Positions 40,100 to 57,965 of a stretch of 64,000 nt of DNA are shown piece after piece. Below the pieces are notes generated by a model. The model was not told the DNA's origin and did no database searches. It saw only the letters and a list, made by a program, of their open reading frames with translations. This stretch comes from Mesorhizobium sp. L-2-11 (lineage in GTDB: Bacteria; Pseudomonadota; Alphaproteobacteria; Rhizobiales; Rhizobiaceae). The position numbers were made by a program, and so were the translations under genes. The stretch covers positions 3,984,001 through 4,048,000 of the forward strand of contig NZ_AP023257.1 in assembly GCF_016756595.1 (NCBI RefSeq), written 5' to 3'. Numbering within the stretch: the first letter of the stretch is position 1; each line of letters opens with the position of its first letter.

Positions 40100-40148
40100 G
40101 AGCATGATCCCGAAAAGTGGTTACCGGTTTTCGGCCAAGATCATGCTC
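40100..40148. repeat. palindromic repeat element, GCATGATC type (rpoB-rpoC gap)
   Basis: GAGCATGATC (40100-40109) and GATCATGCTC (40139-40148) are perfect 10-bp arms around an inner CCGAAAAGTGG/CCGGTTTTCGG pair. Related copies lie at 59602-59650 and 60776-60838. Confidence 0.85.
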
Positions 40149-40247
40149 AAACAAGAAGTTTCTTCGGCCGATGGTCGACCAAGTCGGCGGGCGTTTGGCC
40201 CGCGCTAGATGCAAGGGGTTTTCGATGACCCCGAAAAGGAGAACGGC

Positions 40248-44444
<4,197 letters not shown>

Positions 44445-44471
44445 GCGCGGCGGGCAAAGATCTCAGGCAAC

Positions 44472-44502
44472 AAAGCCGTCGGGCCAACCCGGCGGCTTTT
44501 TT
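44472..44502 (+). terminator. intrinsic terminator after rpoC
   Basis: AAAGCCGTCGGG, loop CCAA, CCCGGCGGCTTTTTT with one G-T pair; ends the rplJL-rpoBC unit. Confidence 0.92.
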
Positions 44503-44613
44503 GTGGGGTGGGTTGGCGACCGACTGGGATAGGCGCCGTCGAGTGTTGCGACTTGTTTCGATCGTCCGGCGCCGCCCCTCATTGCCCTGCCGGGCATTTC
44601 TCCCCGTAAACGG

Positions 44614-45910
44614 CAGGGCTGTCCGGGGAAAGTTATTCATAAATGAAGGCCATCTGATTGGGAGAGGCTCGGTCCCTTGGTCGGCTTGGATTGACCGGTG
44701 GCGGCTTATCGATGGTGTGCAGTTTCCGCCGCCCGAACAAGTATTGAGCGACCAGTTCTGTGAACCTCAAGATAGGAATAGTGACGCGGCGGGTGCGCGC
44801 GACAATGCGCAGCAGCGCAAAGGCGATCATTGCGGCAAAGAGTTGCAGGCGGATTGCATTGCCGTTGTTGCCGAGGAACTTGCGGATCTTGAGGTGCTGC
44901 TTGATCCATCGGAACAGAAGCTCGATGTGCCAGCGGCCTTTGTAAAGCCGTCCAATCTCGACGGCAGAGCGCTCCAGATCGTTGGTCAAAAGCGTGATGG
45001 TGTCGCCCGTTTCGCGCTGAACGCGCAGGCGACGCAGCCGCATCGGCAGCTTGCAAGCAGCCTTGCTGACCAAGCTTACCTCACTGTCTTCCACAACCAG
45101 GAAGCCGTCGCCCTGCGGCTCGGCTATAGGGCGATCACGCAGCAGCGCCAGCCTCATGTTGGATTTGGGCCGCGTCACGAAGATCGATCCGGCTTCGGCG
45201 ATCGCCGTCCACCAGCCATAATGGCAGTAGCCCTTGTCGAACACGTAGGTCGCTCCAGCTTCGATCGTGATCTGGCGACCGACCTGGGCGTCGTTGACGT
45301 TGGCGTCGGTGATGTCGAGGATGCGCGGACAGTCGGTCTTCGGGTCATAGACGACATGCACCTTCATGCCGCGGATGCGCCCGTTCGACTTGGCCCAATC
45401 GCACAGTTTGCCGAGCGGAATGGGGGTCGAGTCGATCAGCCGCAGCATCGCTTCGCCCTCGCGCCGCATTTGCCTGTCGAGCAGGTTCGCCACCAGACCG
45501 AACGCCTCGGCAAAGATGGCGACCGGACGCCGTCTGTTGGCATCCGACAAGGTCGAACGCATCAACGGACCGCTGCCCAGGTGATAATGATGCTGGCTGT
45601 TGGCGTTCCAGCCGGCTTCCAGGCCACGCAAGCTGCTGCTGCCGCAGAACTGGGCATAGATCAGCGCCACCAGATGATCCCAGCTTCTGAACGATTTGTC
45701 GTACGCATCCCCGTCGTGGCGATCCACAATTGCTTGGAATTGACGCCGATCGATGGGTTCAAGAAGCTGCCCGAAGATGCTAGGTGCAAAGCGCATGCCC
45801 CGTTCCTTTTCTGAGTCTCGACAACCAGAGAAAAGACGGACAAACCCCGTTTTACGGGGCATGCACATGTGGCATTTCGATTCACTCAAAACTTTCCCCG
45901 GACAGCCCTG
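44614..45910 (-). mobile_element. IS4-family insertion sequence, 1297 bp
   Basis: Terminal inverted repeats start CAGGGCTGTCCGGGGAAAGT at both ends (44614 inward, 45910 inward; at least 21 bp identical). A 9-bp target duplication CGTAAACGG flanks it (44605-44613, 45911-45919). One intact transposase frame. The clean ends and duplication suggest a recent insertion. Confidence 0.95.
44633..45796 (-). CDS. IS4-family transposase
   Basis: 387 residues from ATG 45796 (MRFAPSIFGQLLEPIDRRQF); the frame is open to 45889 within the IS end. N-terminal DNA-binding region, then DDE domain: IDSTPIPLG, VFDKGYCHYGWW, and the IS4 signature Y-x2-R-x3-E-x6-K in YKGRWHIELLFRWIKQH. A CCCCGT/ACGGGG hairpin (about 45846-45860) lies before the start and may limit translation from read-through mRNA. 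Confidence 0.94.
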   Translation of the reverse strand: MRFAPSIFGQLLEPIDRRQFQAIVDRHDGDAYDKSFRSWDHLVALIYAQFCGSSSLRGLEAGWNANSQHHYHLGSGPLMRSTLSDANRRRPVAIFAEAFGLVANLLDRQMRREGEAMLRLIDSTPIPLGKLCDWAKSNGRIRGMKVHVVYDPKTDCPRILDITDANVNDAQVGRQITIEAGATYVFDKGYCHYGWWTAIAEAGSIFVTRPKSNMRLALLRDRPIAEPQGDGFLVVEDSEVSLVSKAACKLPMRLRRLRVQRETGDTITLLTNDLERSAVEIGRLYKGRWHIELLFRWIKQHLKIRKFLGNNGNAIRLQLFAAMIAFALLRIVARTRRVTIPILRFTELVAQYLFGRRKLHTIDKPPPVNPSRPRDRASPNQMAFIYE

Positions 45911-46104
45911 CGTAAACGGGGAGAAAGAAGCTGGCCGCAGCCTTGGCGCTCTTTCTGCGACGCTGGAGATTGGCGAAATCTTTGATGACGGCGTCCTTCT
46001 CCCCGGTCACGGGGAGAAGATGGCGGCAGCCAGATGAGGGGCGGCGCGGCGATTGCAAGATGGTCAGGGCCGGAGCGAAGGCCACTCGTTGCAGCTCCGC
46101 GGCA

Positions 46105-47040
46105 TCAGTCGAAAAACGCCTCGACCACATTGCGCCTGCCCAGCATAAAAGCGTCGGCGACGTGCTGCAGCGGGGCGAGATCGACGTCGCAAACGCCGGC
46201 GCGCACGATCTCGGCGAAGCGCTTGTAGAGCATCGGATATTCGGCTTCCGGTTCGTCGTGAACGACGCGGCCGTCGACCGCGAGTTTTGCGCCGCCGCCA
46301 GAAAGCACCATCGCGCCGTTGTCCGTCTCGGCCAGGATATCCCAGCTTTGCGGGCCGGTCTGGCGCCAATCGAGTTCCATCGCCACCGGCAGGCCGTTCG
46401 AGGTCCGGAAAGCGATGTGGGCTGCGATCGGGGCTGCCCGGTTTTCGGGAAAATCGAGGATCGCCGAGGTGATGAACATCGTCGGCAATATGTGGGTCGC
46501 GATCGACAGCGCGTTGATGCCGGGATCGAAGACGCCGAAGCCGCCCGGGGCCCAGATCCAGTCCTGGTTCGGATGCCAGCGGCGCACGTCTTCCTTCCAG
46601 TTGATGGCTGCCGATCTTATCGTGGTCGAGCCGAGAAAATCGCGCGCGGCCTCGACCGCCGGGGCATAGCGCGAATGCCAGCTGGCGAACAGCGAGACGC
46701 CGTTTGCCGCCGCCAGCGCTTTCAAATCCTCGACCTCGCTGACCGTGGCGCCGGGTGGCTTTTCCAGAAAAACATGTTTTTTCGCGGCCAGCGCCGTCCG
46801 CGCGGCGTCGTAGCGGAACTGCGGCGGCATGCACAGCGATACGGCCTCGAGTTCCGGCACGGCGTCGAACATCGCCTCGATATCAGGAAAATTCGCGATG
46901 CCGTCGACCTTGCCGTGCCGGCTGGCGGCGGCGGTGAGGTGGTAGTCGCGGTCCTTCGCCAGGGCTGGCAGGTGCTGGTCGCGAACGATCTTTCCCACCC
47001 CGACGATGCCGAGCTTGATGGGGTCGTTATTCCTGGACAT
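46105..47040 (-). CDS. L-arabinose/D-galactose 1-dehydrogenase-like oxidoreductase (Gfo/Idh/MocA)
   Basis: 311 residues from ATG 47040 (MSRNNDPIKLGIVGVGKI). Rossmann motif GVGKIVRDQHLPAL, catalytic-domain motif EKPPGATVSEVEDL, and WKEDVRRWHPNQDWIWAPGG. These closely resemble, from memory, the NAD(P)-dependent L-arabinose 1-dehydrogenase of Azospirillum, which oxidises L-arabinose or D-galactose to the lactone. The lactonase and later steps are not nearby. It stands between the IS4-containing repeat and a small hypothetical. Confidence 0.85.
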   Translation of the reverse strand: MSRNNDPIKLGIVGVGKIVRDQHLPALAKDRDYHLTAAASRHGKVDGIANFPDIEAMFDAVPELEAVSLCMPPQFRYDAARTALAAKKHVFLEKPPGATVSEVEDLKALAAANGVSLFASWHSRYAPAVEAARDFLGSTTIRSAAINWKEDVRRWHPNQDWIWAPGGFGVFDPGINALSIATHILPTMFITSAILDFPENRAAPIAAHIAFRTSNGLPVAMELDWRQTGPQSWDILAETDNGAMVLSGGGAKLAVDGRVVHDEPEAEYPMLYKRFAEIVRAGVCDVDLAPLQHVADAFMLGRRNVVEAFFD

Positions 47041-47135
47041 GGGGGGACTCCGCAGGCTGATATTGCGCTGGTTCTTAGCAGAGAACCGATGCCGGGCAAG
47101 TGGTGCGAGACCGCGACGGCCAAGGATATGGCTGG

Positions 47136-47456
47136 TCAGAGCGGTACATCGAAGGTGACGATCGACACTTCGCCTTCGAGCGCGCCCTGATAGGCAGACA
47201 AATGCGGCTCTTCGTCGGGCACGCCGTCCAGGTCGCCGATCTGGTCGAGCTCCGCCTCGGCGTAGCCTTCGGCCGCGAGTGATTCGAGCGCCCGGCGCAC
47301 CGCCGAATCGTCGTCGGGCGCGACCAGCATGAGGTGGACGCCTTCCGGCTTGCCGCCCTTTCTTTTCCACGCCCGGCCGGTGATGATGGTGACCGGGCGC
47401 TCATCATTGTCGTTCACGGGCCGATTCCTCCGGGCGAGGGGATTTGCGCTGTTCAT
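47136..47456 (-). CDS. small conserved hypothetical protein, 106 aa
   Basis: ATG 47456 (MNSANPLARRNRPVNDNDERP); the frame is open upstream but that part lies in the str-operon promoter region. It contains RPVNDN near the N-terminus, a basic GRAWKRKGG and an acidic C-terminal half (AELDQIGDLDGVPDEEPHL). It looks like a soluble rhizobial conserved protein; function unknown. Confidence 0.65.
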   Translation of the reverse strand: MNSANPLARRNRPVNDNDERPVTIITGRAWKRKGGKPEGVHLMLVAPDDDSAVRRALESLAAEGYAEAELDQIGDLDGVPDEEPHLSAYQGALEGEVSIVTFDVPL

Positions 47457-47879
47457 GTCGCTTTTTCGCATGAAGCCTGGCCGCGCAACAGCCAAGGGCC
47501 GGTCACTTTCTTCCCTGCTCTTGCAAAATGGCGAAAGAAAATTACATGCACTTTCCGCATGGCTGCCAAGCCTCGGTTTCAGCGTAATATTTGGCGCTCC
47601 GGGGTTGACGGGCAACAGGCTTGCGAGTAGAAGCCGCCCAGTCAGAACCGATGTGAGGCTCTCACTTCCGAAGCGACACGCTTTGGAGTTTGCCTCAAAC
47701 AGGGTTCGTTTTACGAGCGAAAAGACATTTCCGGCGTGCATGAAGCGGTTTCCGCTTCCTCTGCCATTTGTTCGGGCAAGACCGCGAGGCGCGGTTTGTG
47801 GCCCGACTTTGCGTATGGAAATGACGCTTTGAGCGGCCCTGACCGGGCGAGACACGGAATTGAGAGACAAGAGGGTTTA
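47457..47879 (+). other. 423-bp leader of the str operon
   Basis: No protein gene supported. It contains the promoter candidate at 47605-47633 and a long untranslated leader before rpsL. Confidence 0.45.
47605..47633 (+). promoter_or_regulatory. candidate str-operon promoter
   Basis: TTGACG (47605-47610), 17-bp spacer, TAGAAG (47628-47633), about 240 bp before rpsL. Good -35 and spacing for alphaproteobacterial sigma-70. Confidence 0.45.
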
Positions 47880-48251
47880 ATGCCTACCGTCAACCAGCTG
47901 ATCCGCAAGCCGCGCATTGCGCCGGTGAAGCGCAACAAGGTCCCGGCCATGCAGCAGAACCCGCAGAAGCGGGGCGTCTGCACGCGCGTCTATACAACGA
48001 CGCCGAAGAAGCCGAACTCGGCGCTGCGCAAGGTGGCCAAGATCCGCCTGACCAATGGTTTTGAAGTGATCGGCTACATCCCCGGCGAAGGCCACAACCT
48101 TCAGGAACACTCGGTGGTGATGATCCGCGGCGGCCGCGTCAAGGATCTTCCGGGCGTCCGCTACCATATCATCCGCGGCGTGCTCGACACGCAGGGTGTG
48201 AAGAACCGCAAGCAGCGCCGTTCGAAATACGGCGCCAAGCGTCCGAAGTGA
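47880..48251 (+). CDS. rpsL: 30S ribosomal protein S12
   Basis: 123 residues from ATG 47880 ([12 protein letters not shown]), preceded by AGAGGG. Lys43 ([12 protein letters not shown]) and Lys88 ([10 protein letters not shown]) are in the streptomycin-sensitive state. First gene of rpsL-rpsG-fusA-tuf. Confidence 0.98.
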   Translation: MPTVNQLIRKPRIAPVKRNKVPAMQQNPQKRGVCTRVYTTTPKKPNSALRKVAKIRLTNGFEVIGYIPGEGHNLQEHSVVMIRGGRVKDLPGVRYHIIRGVLDTQGVKNRKQRRSKYGAKRPK

Positions 48252-48320
48252 CCGAAGCGTAGCCAAGGTCATCCCGGCGCCATGCGACGATCCGGGATCC
48301 AGGCCACCACGCAGAATTGA

Positions 48321-48803
<483 letters not shown>

Positions 48804-48834
48804 AAGCGCGAACGAGACTGAAGAGGCACCTCCC

Positions 48835-50925
<2,091 letters not shown>

Positions 50926-50991
50926 CCGCAACGGGTTGCAGCGCTAACTTAATTCAAAGCCCGCACGGGCGAGCAGGAATGGAGAGATCAC

Positions 50992-52167
<1,176 letters not shown>

Positions 52168-52230
52168 TTTGGACTTAAACCGATCTGTCGCGGGCGCTGC
52201 CCGCGCCGCGCCAGAACAAGGAAGTGACGC

Positions 52231-52539
52231 ATGAACGGACAGAATATCCGCATCCGCCTGAAGGCGTTTGATCACCGGGTGCTTGACGCCTCGACGCGGG
52301 AAATCGTGTCGACGGCCAAGCGCACCGGCGCCAACGTCCGCGGCCCCATTCCGCTGCCGACGCGGATCGAAAAGTTCACGGTCAACCGGTCGCCTCACGT
52401 CGACAAGAAGAGCCGCGAGCAGTTCGAGATGCGCACGCACAAGCGTCTGCTCGACATCGTCGATCCGACCCCGCAGACGGTCGACGCTTTGATGAAGCTC
52501 GATCTTGCCGCCGGTGTCGATGTCGAGATCAAGCTCTAA
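52231..52539 (+). CDS. rpsJ: 30S ribosomal protein S10 (NusE)
   Basis: 102 residues: [20 protein letters not shown], then [26 protein letters not shown] with the tRNA-site loop. Partner of NusG in transcription-translation coupling. First gene of the S10 operon; followed by repeats up to rplC. Confidence 0.98.
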   Translation: MNGQNIRIRLKAFDHRVLDASTREIVSTAKRTGANVRGPIPLPTRIEKFTVNRSPHVDKKSREQFEMRTHKRLLDIVDPTPQTVDALMKLDLAAGVDVEIKL

Positions 52540-52668
52540 GGAACCAGAGGGGCGGGGCGACCCGGAACTCTGAAGGAACAAGAGGCGTGGACGGGCGACA
52601 AGCCCCGACAGGGAACTCTGAAGGAACAAGAGGCGTGGACGGGCGACAAGCCCCGACAGGGAACTCTA
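52538..52668. repeat. 48-bp tandem duplication in the rpsJ-rplC gap
   Basis: Two units at 52573-52620 and 52621-52668 (both starting AAGGAACAAGAGGCGTGGAC and ending GGAACTCT) differ only in the last base. A shorter diverged unit precedes them at 52538-52572 (AAGGAACCAGAGG...GGAACTCTG), and AAGGAATGA follows. Each unit carries an AAGGA Shine-Dalgarno-like block; the last serves rplC. Confidence 0.9.
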
Positions 52669-52681
52669 AAGGAATGAACCG

Positions 52682-53428
52682 ATGCGTTCAGGTGTGATTG
52701 CAAAGAAGGTGGGAATGACCCGCATCTACAACGATGCCGGGGAACATGTTCCCGTCACCGTTCTCCAGATGGAGAACTGCCAGGTCGTGGCGCAGCGCAC
52801 GCAGGAGAAGAACGGTTATACCGCCGTCCAGCTCGGCGTTGGCCTTGCCAAGGTGAAGAACACGTCGAAGGCGATGCGCGGCCATTTCGCGACCGCTTCC
52901 GTCGAGCCGAAGGCCAAGGTTGCCGAGTTCCGCGTCTCCGCCGACAACATGATCGATGTCGGCGCCGAGATCACCGTCGATCATTTCGTCGCCGGCCAGA
53001 AGGTCGATGTCACGGGAACCACGATCGGCAAGGGTTTCCAGGGCGTCATCAAGCGGCACCACATGGGCGGTGGCCGCGCGTCCCACGGCAACTCGGTCTC
53101 GCACCGTACGCACGGCTCGACCGGCCAGCGCCAGGACCCGGGCAAGGTGTTCAAGGGCAAGCATATGGCCGGCCACATGGGTGACACCCGCGTCACCACG
53201 CAGAATGTCGAGGTCGTCTCGACCGATGCCGATCGCGGTCTGATCCTGATCCGCGGCGCGGTTCCCGGTTCGAAGGGCGCCTGGATCCTGGTCCGCGACG
53301 CGGCCAAGGTTGCGCTGCCGGCCAATGCGCCGAAGCCCGCTGCAATCCGCGCCATTGCAACCAATGGTGGCGCCAAGAACGATGCCCCGGCCACAGTAGA
53401 TGCCCCGGCCACAGAGGGAGCGGAATAA
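52682..53428 (+). CDS. rplC: 50S ribosomal protein L3
   Basis: 248 residues, longer than E. coli L3 because of an Ala/Pro-rich C-terminal tail ([19 protein letters not shown]) with a duplicated DAPAT block. Core [16 protein letters not shown] includes the Gln region methylated by PrmB in E. coli. The stop overlaps the rplD start (TAATG). Confidence 0.97.
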   Translation: MRSGVIAKKVGMTRIYNDAGEHVPVTVLQMENCQVVAQRTQEKNGYTAVQLGVGLAKVKNTSKAMRGHFATASVEPKAKVAEFRVSADNMIDVGAEITVDHFVAGQKVDVTGTTIGKGFQGVIKRHHMGGGRASHGNSVSHRTHGSTGQRQDPGKVFKGKHMAGHMGDTRVTTQNVEVVSTDADRGLILIRGAVPGSKGAWILVRDAAKVALPANAPKPAAIRAIATNGGAKNDAPATVDAPATEGAE

Positions 53429-54048
53429 TGGACATCAAGATCACAACGCTTGGCGGCAAGGACGCCGGCAAGGTGAAACTCTCCGAGGAGATTTTCGGCC
53501 TTGATCCGCGCGAGGACATCCTGCAGCGCGTCGTGCGCTGGCAGCTTGCCAAGAAGCAGCAGGGCACCCACAAGACCAAGGGTCGCGCCGAGATCGCCCG
53601 CACCGGCGCCAAGATGTACAAGCAGAAGGGTACCGGCCGCGCCCGTCACCATTCGGCACGCGCTCCGCAGTTCCGCGGCGGCGGCAAGGCCCACGGCCCG
53701 GTCGTCCGCAGCCACGAGCACGATTTGCCGAAGAAGGTGCGTGCGCTGGGCCTCAAGCATGCTCTCTCGGCCAAGGCCAAGAGCGCCTCGCTCATCATCG
53801 TCGACGAGCTGATGCTGACCGAGGCCAAGACCAAGGCGCTGATCGCGAATTTCGCGACGCTGGGCCTGTCCAACGCCCTGCTGATCGGCGGCGCCGAGCT
53901 CGATAAGAACTTCAAGCTGGCGGCGACGAACATCCCGAACATCGACGTGCTGCCCATCCAGGGCATCAACGTCTACGACATTCTGCGCCGCGGCACGCTG
54001 GTCCTTTCGAAGGCCGCCGTCGAGGCTCTCGAGGAGCGCTTCAAATGA
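53428..54048 (+). CDS. rplD: 50S ribosomal protein L4
   Basis: 206 residues. The loop reaching the exit tunnel is visible as [21 protein letters not shown]4 represses the S10 operon in E. coli; no comparable leader is recognised before rpsJ here. The end overlaps the rplW start by 4 bp. Confidence 0.97.
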   Translation: MDIKITTLGGKDAGKVKLSEEIFGLDPREDILQRVVRWQLAKKQQGTHKTKGRAEIARTGAKMYKQKGTGRARHHSARAPQFRGGGKAHGPVVRSHEHDLPKKVRALGLKHALSAKAKSASLIIVDELMLTEAKTKALIANFATLGLSNALLIGGAELDKNFKLAATNIPNIDVLPIQGINVYDILRRGTLVLSKAAVEALEERFK

Positions 54049-54338
54049 CCGACCTTCGTCACTACGACGTGATCGTCTCGCCGGCGATCACCGAAAAGTC
54101 GACCATGGCTTCCGAGCAGAACCAGGTCGTCTTCAACGTCGCCAAGAAGGCGTCGAAGCCGGAAATCAAGGCTGCCGTCGAAGCGCTGTTCGGCGTCAAG
54201 GTTGTGGCCGTGAACACGCTTGTCCGCAAGGGCAAGATCAAGCGCTTCCGCGGCACGATCGGCCGCCAGAGCGACGTCAAGAAGGCGATCGTGACGCTGG
54301 TCGACGGCCAGTCGATCGACGTCGCGACGGGTCTCTGA
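54045..54338 (+). CDS. rplW: 50S ribosomal protein L23
   Basis: 97 residues: [20 protein letters not shown] and [20 protein letters not shown]. It sits at the exit tunnel where signal recognition particle and trigger factor dock. ATGA overlap with rplD. Confidence 0.97.
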   Translation: MTDLRHYDVIVSPAITEKSTMASEQNQVVFNVAKKASKPEIKAAVEALFGVKVVAVNTLVRKGKIKRFRGTIGRQSDVKKAIVTLVDGQSIDVATGL

Positions 54339-54361
54339 GCAAGACCGCGAGGACAACTGAC

Positions 54362-55195
54362 ATGGCACTGAAAAAATTCAACCCGATAACGCCGAGCACC
54401 CGCCAGCTGGTCATCGTCGACCGCTCGGGGCTCTACAAGGGCAAGCCCGTCAAGGGCCTGACCGAAGGCCTGACCAAGTCGGGCGGCCGCAACAATTACG
54501 GCCGCATCACGGCGCGCTTCATCGGCGGCGGCCACAAGCGTACGTACCGCATCATCGACTTCAAGCGCCGCAAGTTCGACATTGTCGGCACGGTCGAGCG
54601 TATCGAATACGATCCGAACCGCAGCGCCTTCATCGCGCTGATCAAGTATGACGATGGCGAGCTGTCCTACATCATCGCTCCGCAGCGCCTTGCTGCCGGC
54701 GACAAGATCGTGGCCGGCGAAGCGGTCGACGTGAAGCCGGGCAATGCGATGCCGCTGGCCTCGATGCCGGTCGGCACGATCGTCCACAACATCGAGCTGA
54801 AGCCGGGCAAGGGCGCCCAGGTTGCCCGTTCGGCTGGCGGCTATGCCCAACTCGTCGGCCGCGACCAGGGCATGGCGATCCTGCGCCTGAATTCGGGCGA
54901 GCAGCGTGTCGTCCACGGCTCGTGCATGGCCACTGTCGGCGCCGTGTCCAACCCGGACCACGGCAACATCAATGACGGCAAGGCAGGCCGGACGGTGTGG
55001 CGGGGAAAACGTCCGCACAACCGCGGCGTGACCATGAACCCGGTCGACCATCCGCATGGCGGCGGCGAAGGCCGCACCTCGGGTGGCCGCCATCCGGTTT
55101 CGCCTTGGGGCAAGCCGACCAAGGGCAAGAAGACGCGGTCCAATAAGGCGACCGACAAGTTCATCCTGCGCTCGCGCCATCAGCGCAAGAGCTAA
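54362..55195 (+). CDS. rplB: 50S ribosomal protein L2
   Basis: 277 residues. C-terminal peptidyl-transferase-centre segment [20 protein letters not shown] intact, with the expected catalytic-region His. Start [16 protein letters not shown] after GAGGAC. Confidence 0.98.
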   Translation: MALKKFNPITPSTRQLVIVDRSGLYKGKPVKGLTEGLTKSGGRNNYGRITARFIGGGHKRTYRIIDFKRRKFDIVGTVERIEYDPNRSAFIALIKYDDGELSYIIAPQRLAAGDKIVAGEAVDVKPGNAMPLASMPVGTIVHNIELKPGKGAQVARSAGGYAQLVGRDQGMAILRLNSGEQRVVHGSCMATVGAVSNPDHGNINDGKAGRTVWRGKRPHNRGVTMNPVDHPHGGGEGRTSGGRHPVSPWGKPTKGKKTRSNKATDKFILRSRHQRKS

Positions 55196-55211
55196 GAAGA
55201 GGTAACGCCAA

Positions 55212-55490
55212 GTGACTCGTTCGATTTGGAAAGGCCCCTTCATTGACGGCTACCTTCTCAAGAAGGTGGACAAGGTTCGTGAAGGTGGTCGCAATGAGGT
55301 GATCAAGATGTGGAGCCGTCGCTCCACCATCCTGCCGCAGTTCGTCGGCTTCACCTTCGGTGTCTACAACGGCCAGAAGCACGTTCCCGTTTCGGTGAAC
55401 GAGGACATGGTCGGCCACAAGTTCGGTGAATTCGCTCCGACCCGGACCTATTACGGTCACGGCGCGGATAAGAAGGCGAAGAGGAAATAA
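55212..55490 (+). CDS. rpsS: 30S ribosomal protein S19
   Basis: 92 residues from GTG 55212: [20 protein letters not shown]; conserved [16 protein letters not shown]. Two bases separate it from rplV. Confidence 0.97.
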   Translation: MTRSIWKGPFIDGYLLKKVDKVREGGRNEVIKMWSRRSTILPQFVGFTFGVYNGQKHVPVSVNEDMVGHKFGEFAPTRTYYGHGADKKAKRK

Positions 55491-55492
55491 TC

Positions 55493-55882
55493 ATGGGCAA
55501 GGCCAAAGCTCCGCGCAGGCTTGCTGACAACGAAGCGCGCGCCGTGTTGCGCACGATCCGTATCAGCCCGCAGAAGCTGAACCTGGTTGCCGCGCTGATC
55601 CGCGGCAAGAAGGTCGCGACAGCGCTTTCCGATCTCGAATTCTCGGCCAAGCGGATTTCCGGCACGGTCAAGAAGACGCTGGAATCGGCGATCGCCAACG
55701 CGGAAAACAACCACGACCTCGACGTCGATGCGCTGATCGTGGCGGAAGCCTATGTCGGCAAGTCGATCGTCATGAAGCGGTTCCATGCCCGTGGCCGTGG
55801 CCGCGCCAGCCGTATCGAGAAGCCGTTCTCGCACCTCACGATCGTCGTTCGTGAAGTCGAAGAAAAAGTGGAGGCCGCATAA
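55493..55882 (+). CDS. rplV: 50S ribosomal protein L22
   Basis: 129 residues; exit-tunnel beta hairpin at [20 protein letters not shown]. The last base is shared with the rpsC start (TAATG). Confidence 0.97.
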   Translation: MGKAKAPRRLADNEARAVLRTIRISPQKLNLVAALIRGKKVATALSDLEFSAKRISGTVKKTLESAIANAENNHDLDVDALIVAEAYVGKSIVMKRFHARGRGRASRIEKPFSHLTIVVREVEEKVEAA

Positions 55883-56607
55883 TGGGCCAGAAAATCAATC
55901 CGATCGGTCTGCGTCTCGGCATCAACCGGACCTGGGATTCGCGCTGGTTCGCCAACACCGGCGAGTACGGCAAGCTGCTGCACGAGGACATCAAGATCCG
56001 CAAGTATCTTGAGAAGGAACTCAAGCAGGCTGCGATTTCGAAGGTCGTGATCGAGCGTCCGCACAAGAAGTGCCGCGTCACCATCCATGCGGCGCGTCCG
56101 GGCCTGATCATCGGCAAGAAGGGCGCCGACATCGAGAAGCTTCGCAGGAAGCTGATGGAGATGACGAAGTCCGAGACGCATTTGAACATCGTCGAAGTGC
56201 GCAAGCCCGAGATTGACGCGACGCTGGTCGCCCAGTCGATCGCCCAGCAGCTCGAGCGCCGTATCGCATTCCGCCGCGCCATGAAGCGCGCCGTGCAGTC
56301 GGCGATGCGCCTCGGTGCCGAAGGCATCCGTATCAACTGCGCCGGGCGTCTCGGCGGCGCCGAGATCGCGCGCATGGAATGGTATCGCGAAGGTCGCGTG
56401 CCGCTGCATACGCTGCGCGCCGACGTCGACTACGGCACGGCCGAAGCACACACCGCCTACGGCATCTGCGGTGTCAAGGTCTGGGTGTTCAAGGGCGAAA
56501 TCCTCGAGCACGACCCGATGGCTTCGGAGCGCCGGGCCACCGAGGGCGATCATGCGCATGGCGGTGGTGGTGAGCGCGAACGCGGTCGCCGTCGCGAAAA
56601 CGCCTGA
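55882..56607 (+). CDS. rpsC: 30S ribosomal protein S3
   Basis: 241 residues; KH domain [18 protein letters not shown]. Basic-acidic C-terminal tail ([18 protein letters not shown]). Confidence 0.98.
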   Translation: MGQKINPIGLRLGINRTWDSRWFANTGEYGKLLHEDIKIRKYLEKELKQAAISKVVIERPHKKCRVTIHAARPGLIIGKKGADIEKLRRKLMEMTKSETHLNIVEVRKPEIDATLVAQSIAQQLERRIAFRRAMKRAVQSAMRLGAEGIRINCAGRLGGAEIARMEWYREGRVPLHTLRADVDYGTAEAHTAYGICGVKVWVFKGEILEHDPMASERRATEGDHAHGGGGERERGRRRENA

Positions 56608-56634
56608 GACAGTTGAGAATTTGGAGTTAGAACG

Positions 56635-57048
56635 ATGCTGCAGCCAAAGCGCACAAAGTTCCGCAAGCAGTTCAAGGGTCGTATCCATGGTGCCGCCAAG
56701 GGTGGCACCAATCTGGATTTCGGCGGTTTCGGGCTGAAGGCGCTTGAGCCAAACCGCGTCACCGCGCGTGAGATCGAGGCGGCTCGCCGCGCGATCACCC
56801 GCGAGATGAAGCGCGCCGGCCGCGTCTGGATCCGTATCTTCCCGGACGTGCCGGTGACGTCGAAGCCGACCGAAGTCCGCATGGGCAAGGGCAAGGGCGC
56901 GGTCGATTACTGGGCGGCGCGCGTCAAGCCCGGCCGCATCATGTTCGAGATCGACGGCGTCAACGAGGAAACCGCCCGTGAGGCGCTGCGTCTCGGCGCG
57001 GCCAAGCTCTCGGTCAGGACGCGCTTCGTACAGCGCATCGCAGAATAA
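56635..57048 (+). CDS. rplP: 50S ribosomal protein L16
   Basis: 137 residues: [19 protein letters not shown]; the tRNA-contacting [19 protein letters not shown] is present. Confidence 0.98.
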   Translation: MLQPKRTKFRKQFKGRIHGAAKGGTNLDFGGFGLKALEPNRVTAREIEAARRAITREMKRAGRVWIRIFPDVPVTSKPTEVRMGKGKGAVDYWAARVKPGRIMFEIDGVNEETAREALRLGAAKLSVRTRFVQRIAE

Positions 57049-57061
57049 GGACGGGCTGATC

Positions 57062-57262
57062 ATGAAAGCCGAAGACATCCGGACCAAGACCCAGGACCAG
57101 CTGACCGACGAATTGGCCAGCCTGAAGAAGGAGCAGTTCAACCTGCGCTTCCAGAAGGCCACCGGCCAGCTCGAGAAGACCGCGCGCGTGAAGCAGGTCC
57201 GCAAGGACATTGCGCGTATCAAGACCATCGCTGCGGAAAAATCCGCGGCTAAGAAGGCTTAA
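57062..57262 (+). CDS. rpmC: 50S ribosomal protein L29
   Basis: 66 residues from ATG 57062 ([20 protein letters not shown]), 13 bp after rplP; the frame is open upstream within rplP but not coding there. Helical protein with [18 protein letters not shown]. Confidence 0.97.
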   Translation: MKAEDIRTKTQDQLTDELASLKKEQFNLRFQKATGQLEKTARVKQVRKDIARIKTIAAEKSAAKKA

Positions 57263-57273
57263 GGACGAAAACC

Positions 57274-57513
57274 ATGCCAAAGCGCATTCTGCAGGGCACC
57301 GTCGTCAGCGACAAGAACGAGAAGACGGTTGTCGTCAAGGTCGAACGGCGCTTCACGCATCCCGTGATGAAGAAGACCGTGCGCATGACCAAGAAGTACA
57401 AGGCGCACGACGAGAACAACGCCCACAAGGTCGGCGATCAGGTGTTCATCCAGGAATCGAAGCCGATTTCCAAGGACAAACGCTGGACCGTCGTGTCTTC
57501 GGACCAGGCGTAA
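57274..57513 (+). CDS. rpsQ: 30S ribosomal protein S17
   Basis: 79 residues: [40 protein letters not shown]. Last gene of the S10 part; a 71-bp gap precedes rplN. Confidence 0.97.
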   Translation: MPKRILQGTVVSDKNEKTVVVKVERRFTHPVMKKTVRMTKKYKAHDENNAHKVGDQVFIQESKPISKDKRWTVVSSDQA

Positions 57514-57584
57514 ACAACGAATTTTGGACAGACCGGGGAGGGGCTTTGAGCCCGTCCCGTTAGAAGAGAAGAAGGCGGCCAGTC

Positions 57585-57953
57585 ATGATTCAGATGCAAA
57601 CAAACCTCGACGTCGCGGATAATTCCGGCGCCCGTCGTGTCATGTGCATCAAGGTGCTGGGCGGCTCGAAGCGGAAATACGCTTCCGTGGGCGACATCAT
57701 CGTGGTGTCGATCAAGGAAGCCATCCCGCGCGGCCGCGTCAAGAAGGGCGATGTGATGAAGGCGGTCGTGGTTCGCACGGCCAAGGACATCCGCCGCCCG
57801 GACGGCAGCGTGATCCGTTTCGACAAGAACGCGGCCGTTCTCGTCGACAACAAGAAAGAGCCGATCGGCACGCGTATCTTCGGACCGGTTCCGCGCGAAC
57901 TCCGCGCCAAGAACCACATGAAGATCATCTCGCTCGCGCCTGAAGTGCTGTAA
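57585..57953 (+). CDS. rplN: 50S ribosomal protein L14
   Basis: 122 residues: [20 protein letters not shown]. Usual first gene of the spc operon. Confidence 0.98.
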   Translation: MIQMQTNLDVADNSGARRVMCIKVLGGSKRKYASVGDIIVVSIKEAIPRGRVKKGDVMKAVVVRTAKDIRRPDGSVIRFDKNAAVLVDNKKEPIGTRIFGPVPRELRAKNHMKIISLAPEVL

Positions 57954-57965
57954 GGAGCCGGACCA

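Larger units (their letters stand above)
44569..46047. repeat. palindromic intergenic element, split by IS4 insertion
   Basis: Left arm GCGCCGCCCCTCAT... (from 44569) and right arm ...ATGAGGGGCGGCGC (to 46047) are inverted copies with inner TTCTCCCC/GGGGAGAA blocks. Removing the IS and one target copy restores a continuous element of about 173 bp with TTCTCCCCGTAAACGGGGAG at the insertion point. Related in style to the element at 22361-22520. Confidence 0.75.
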
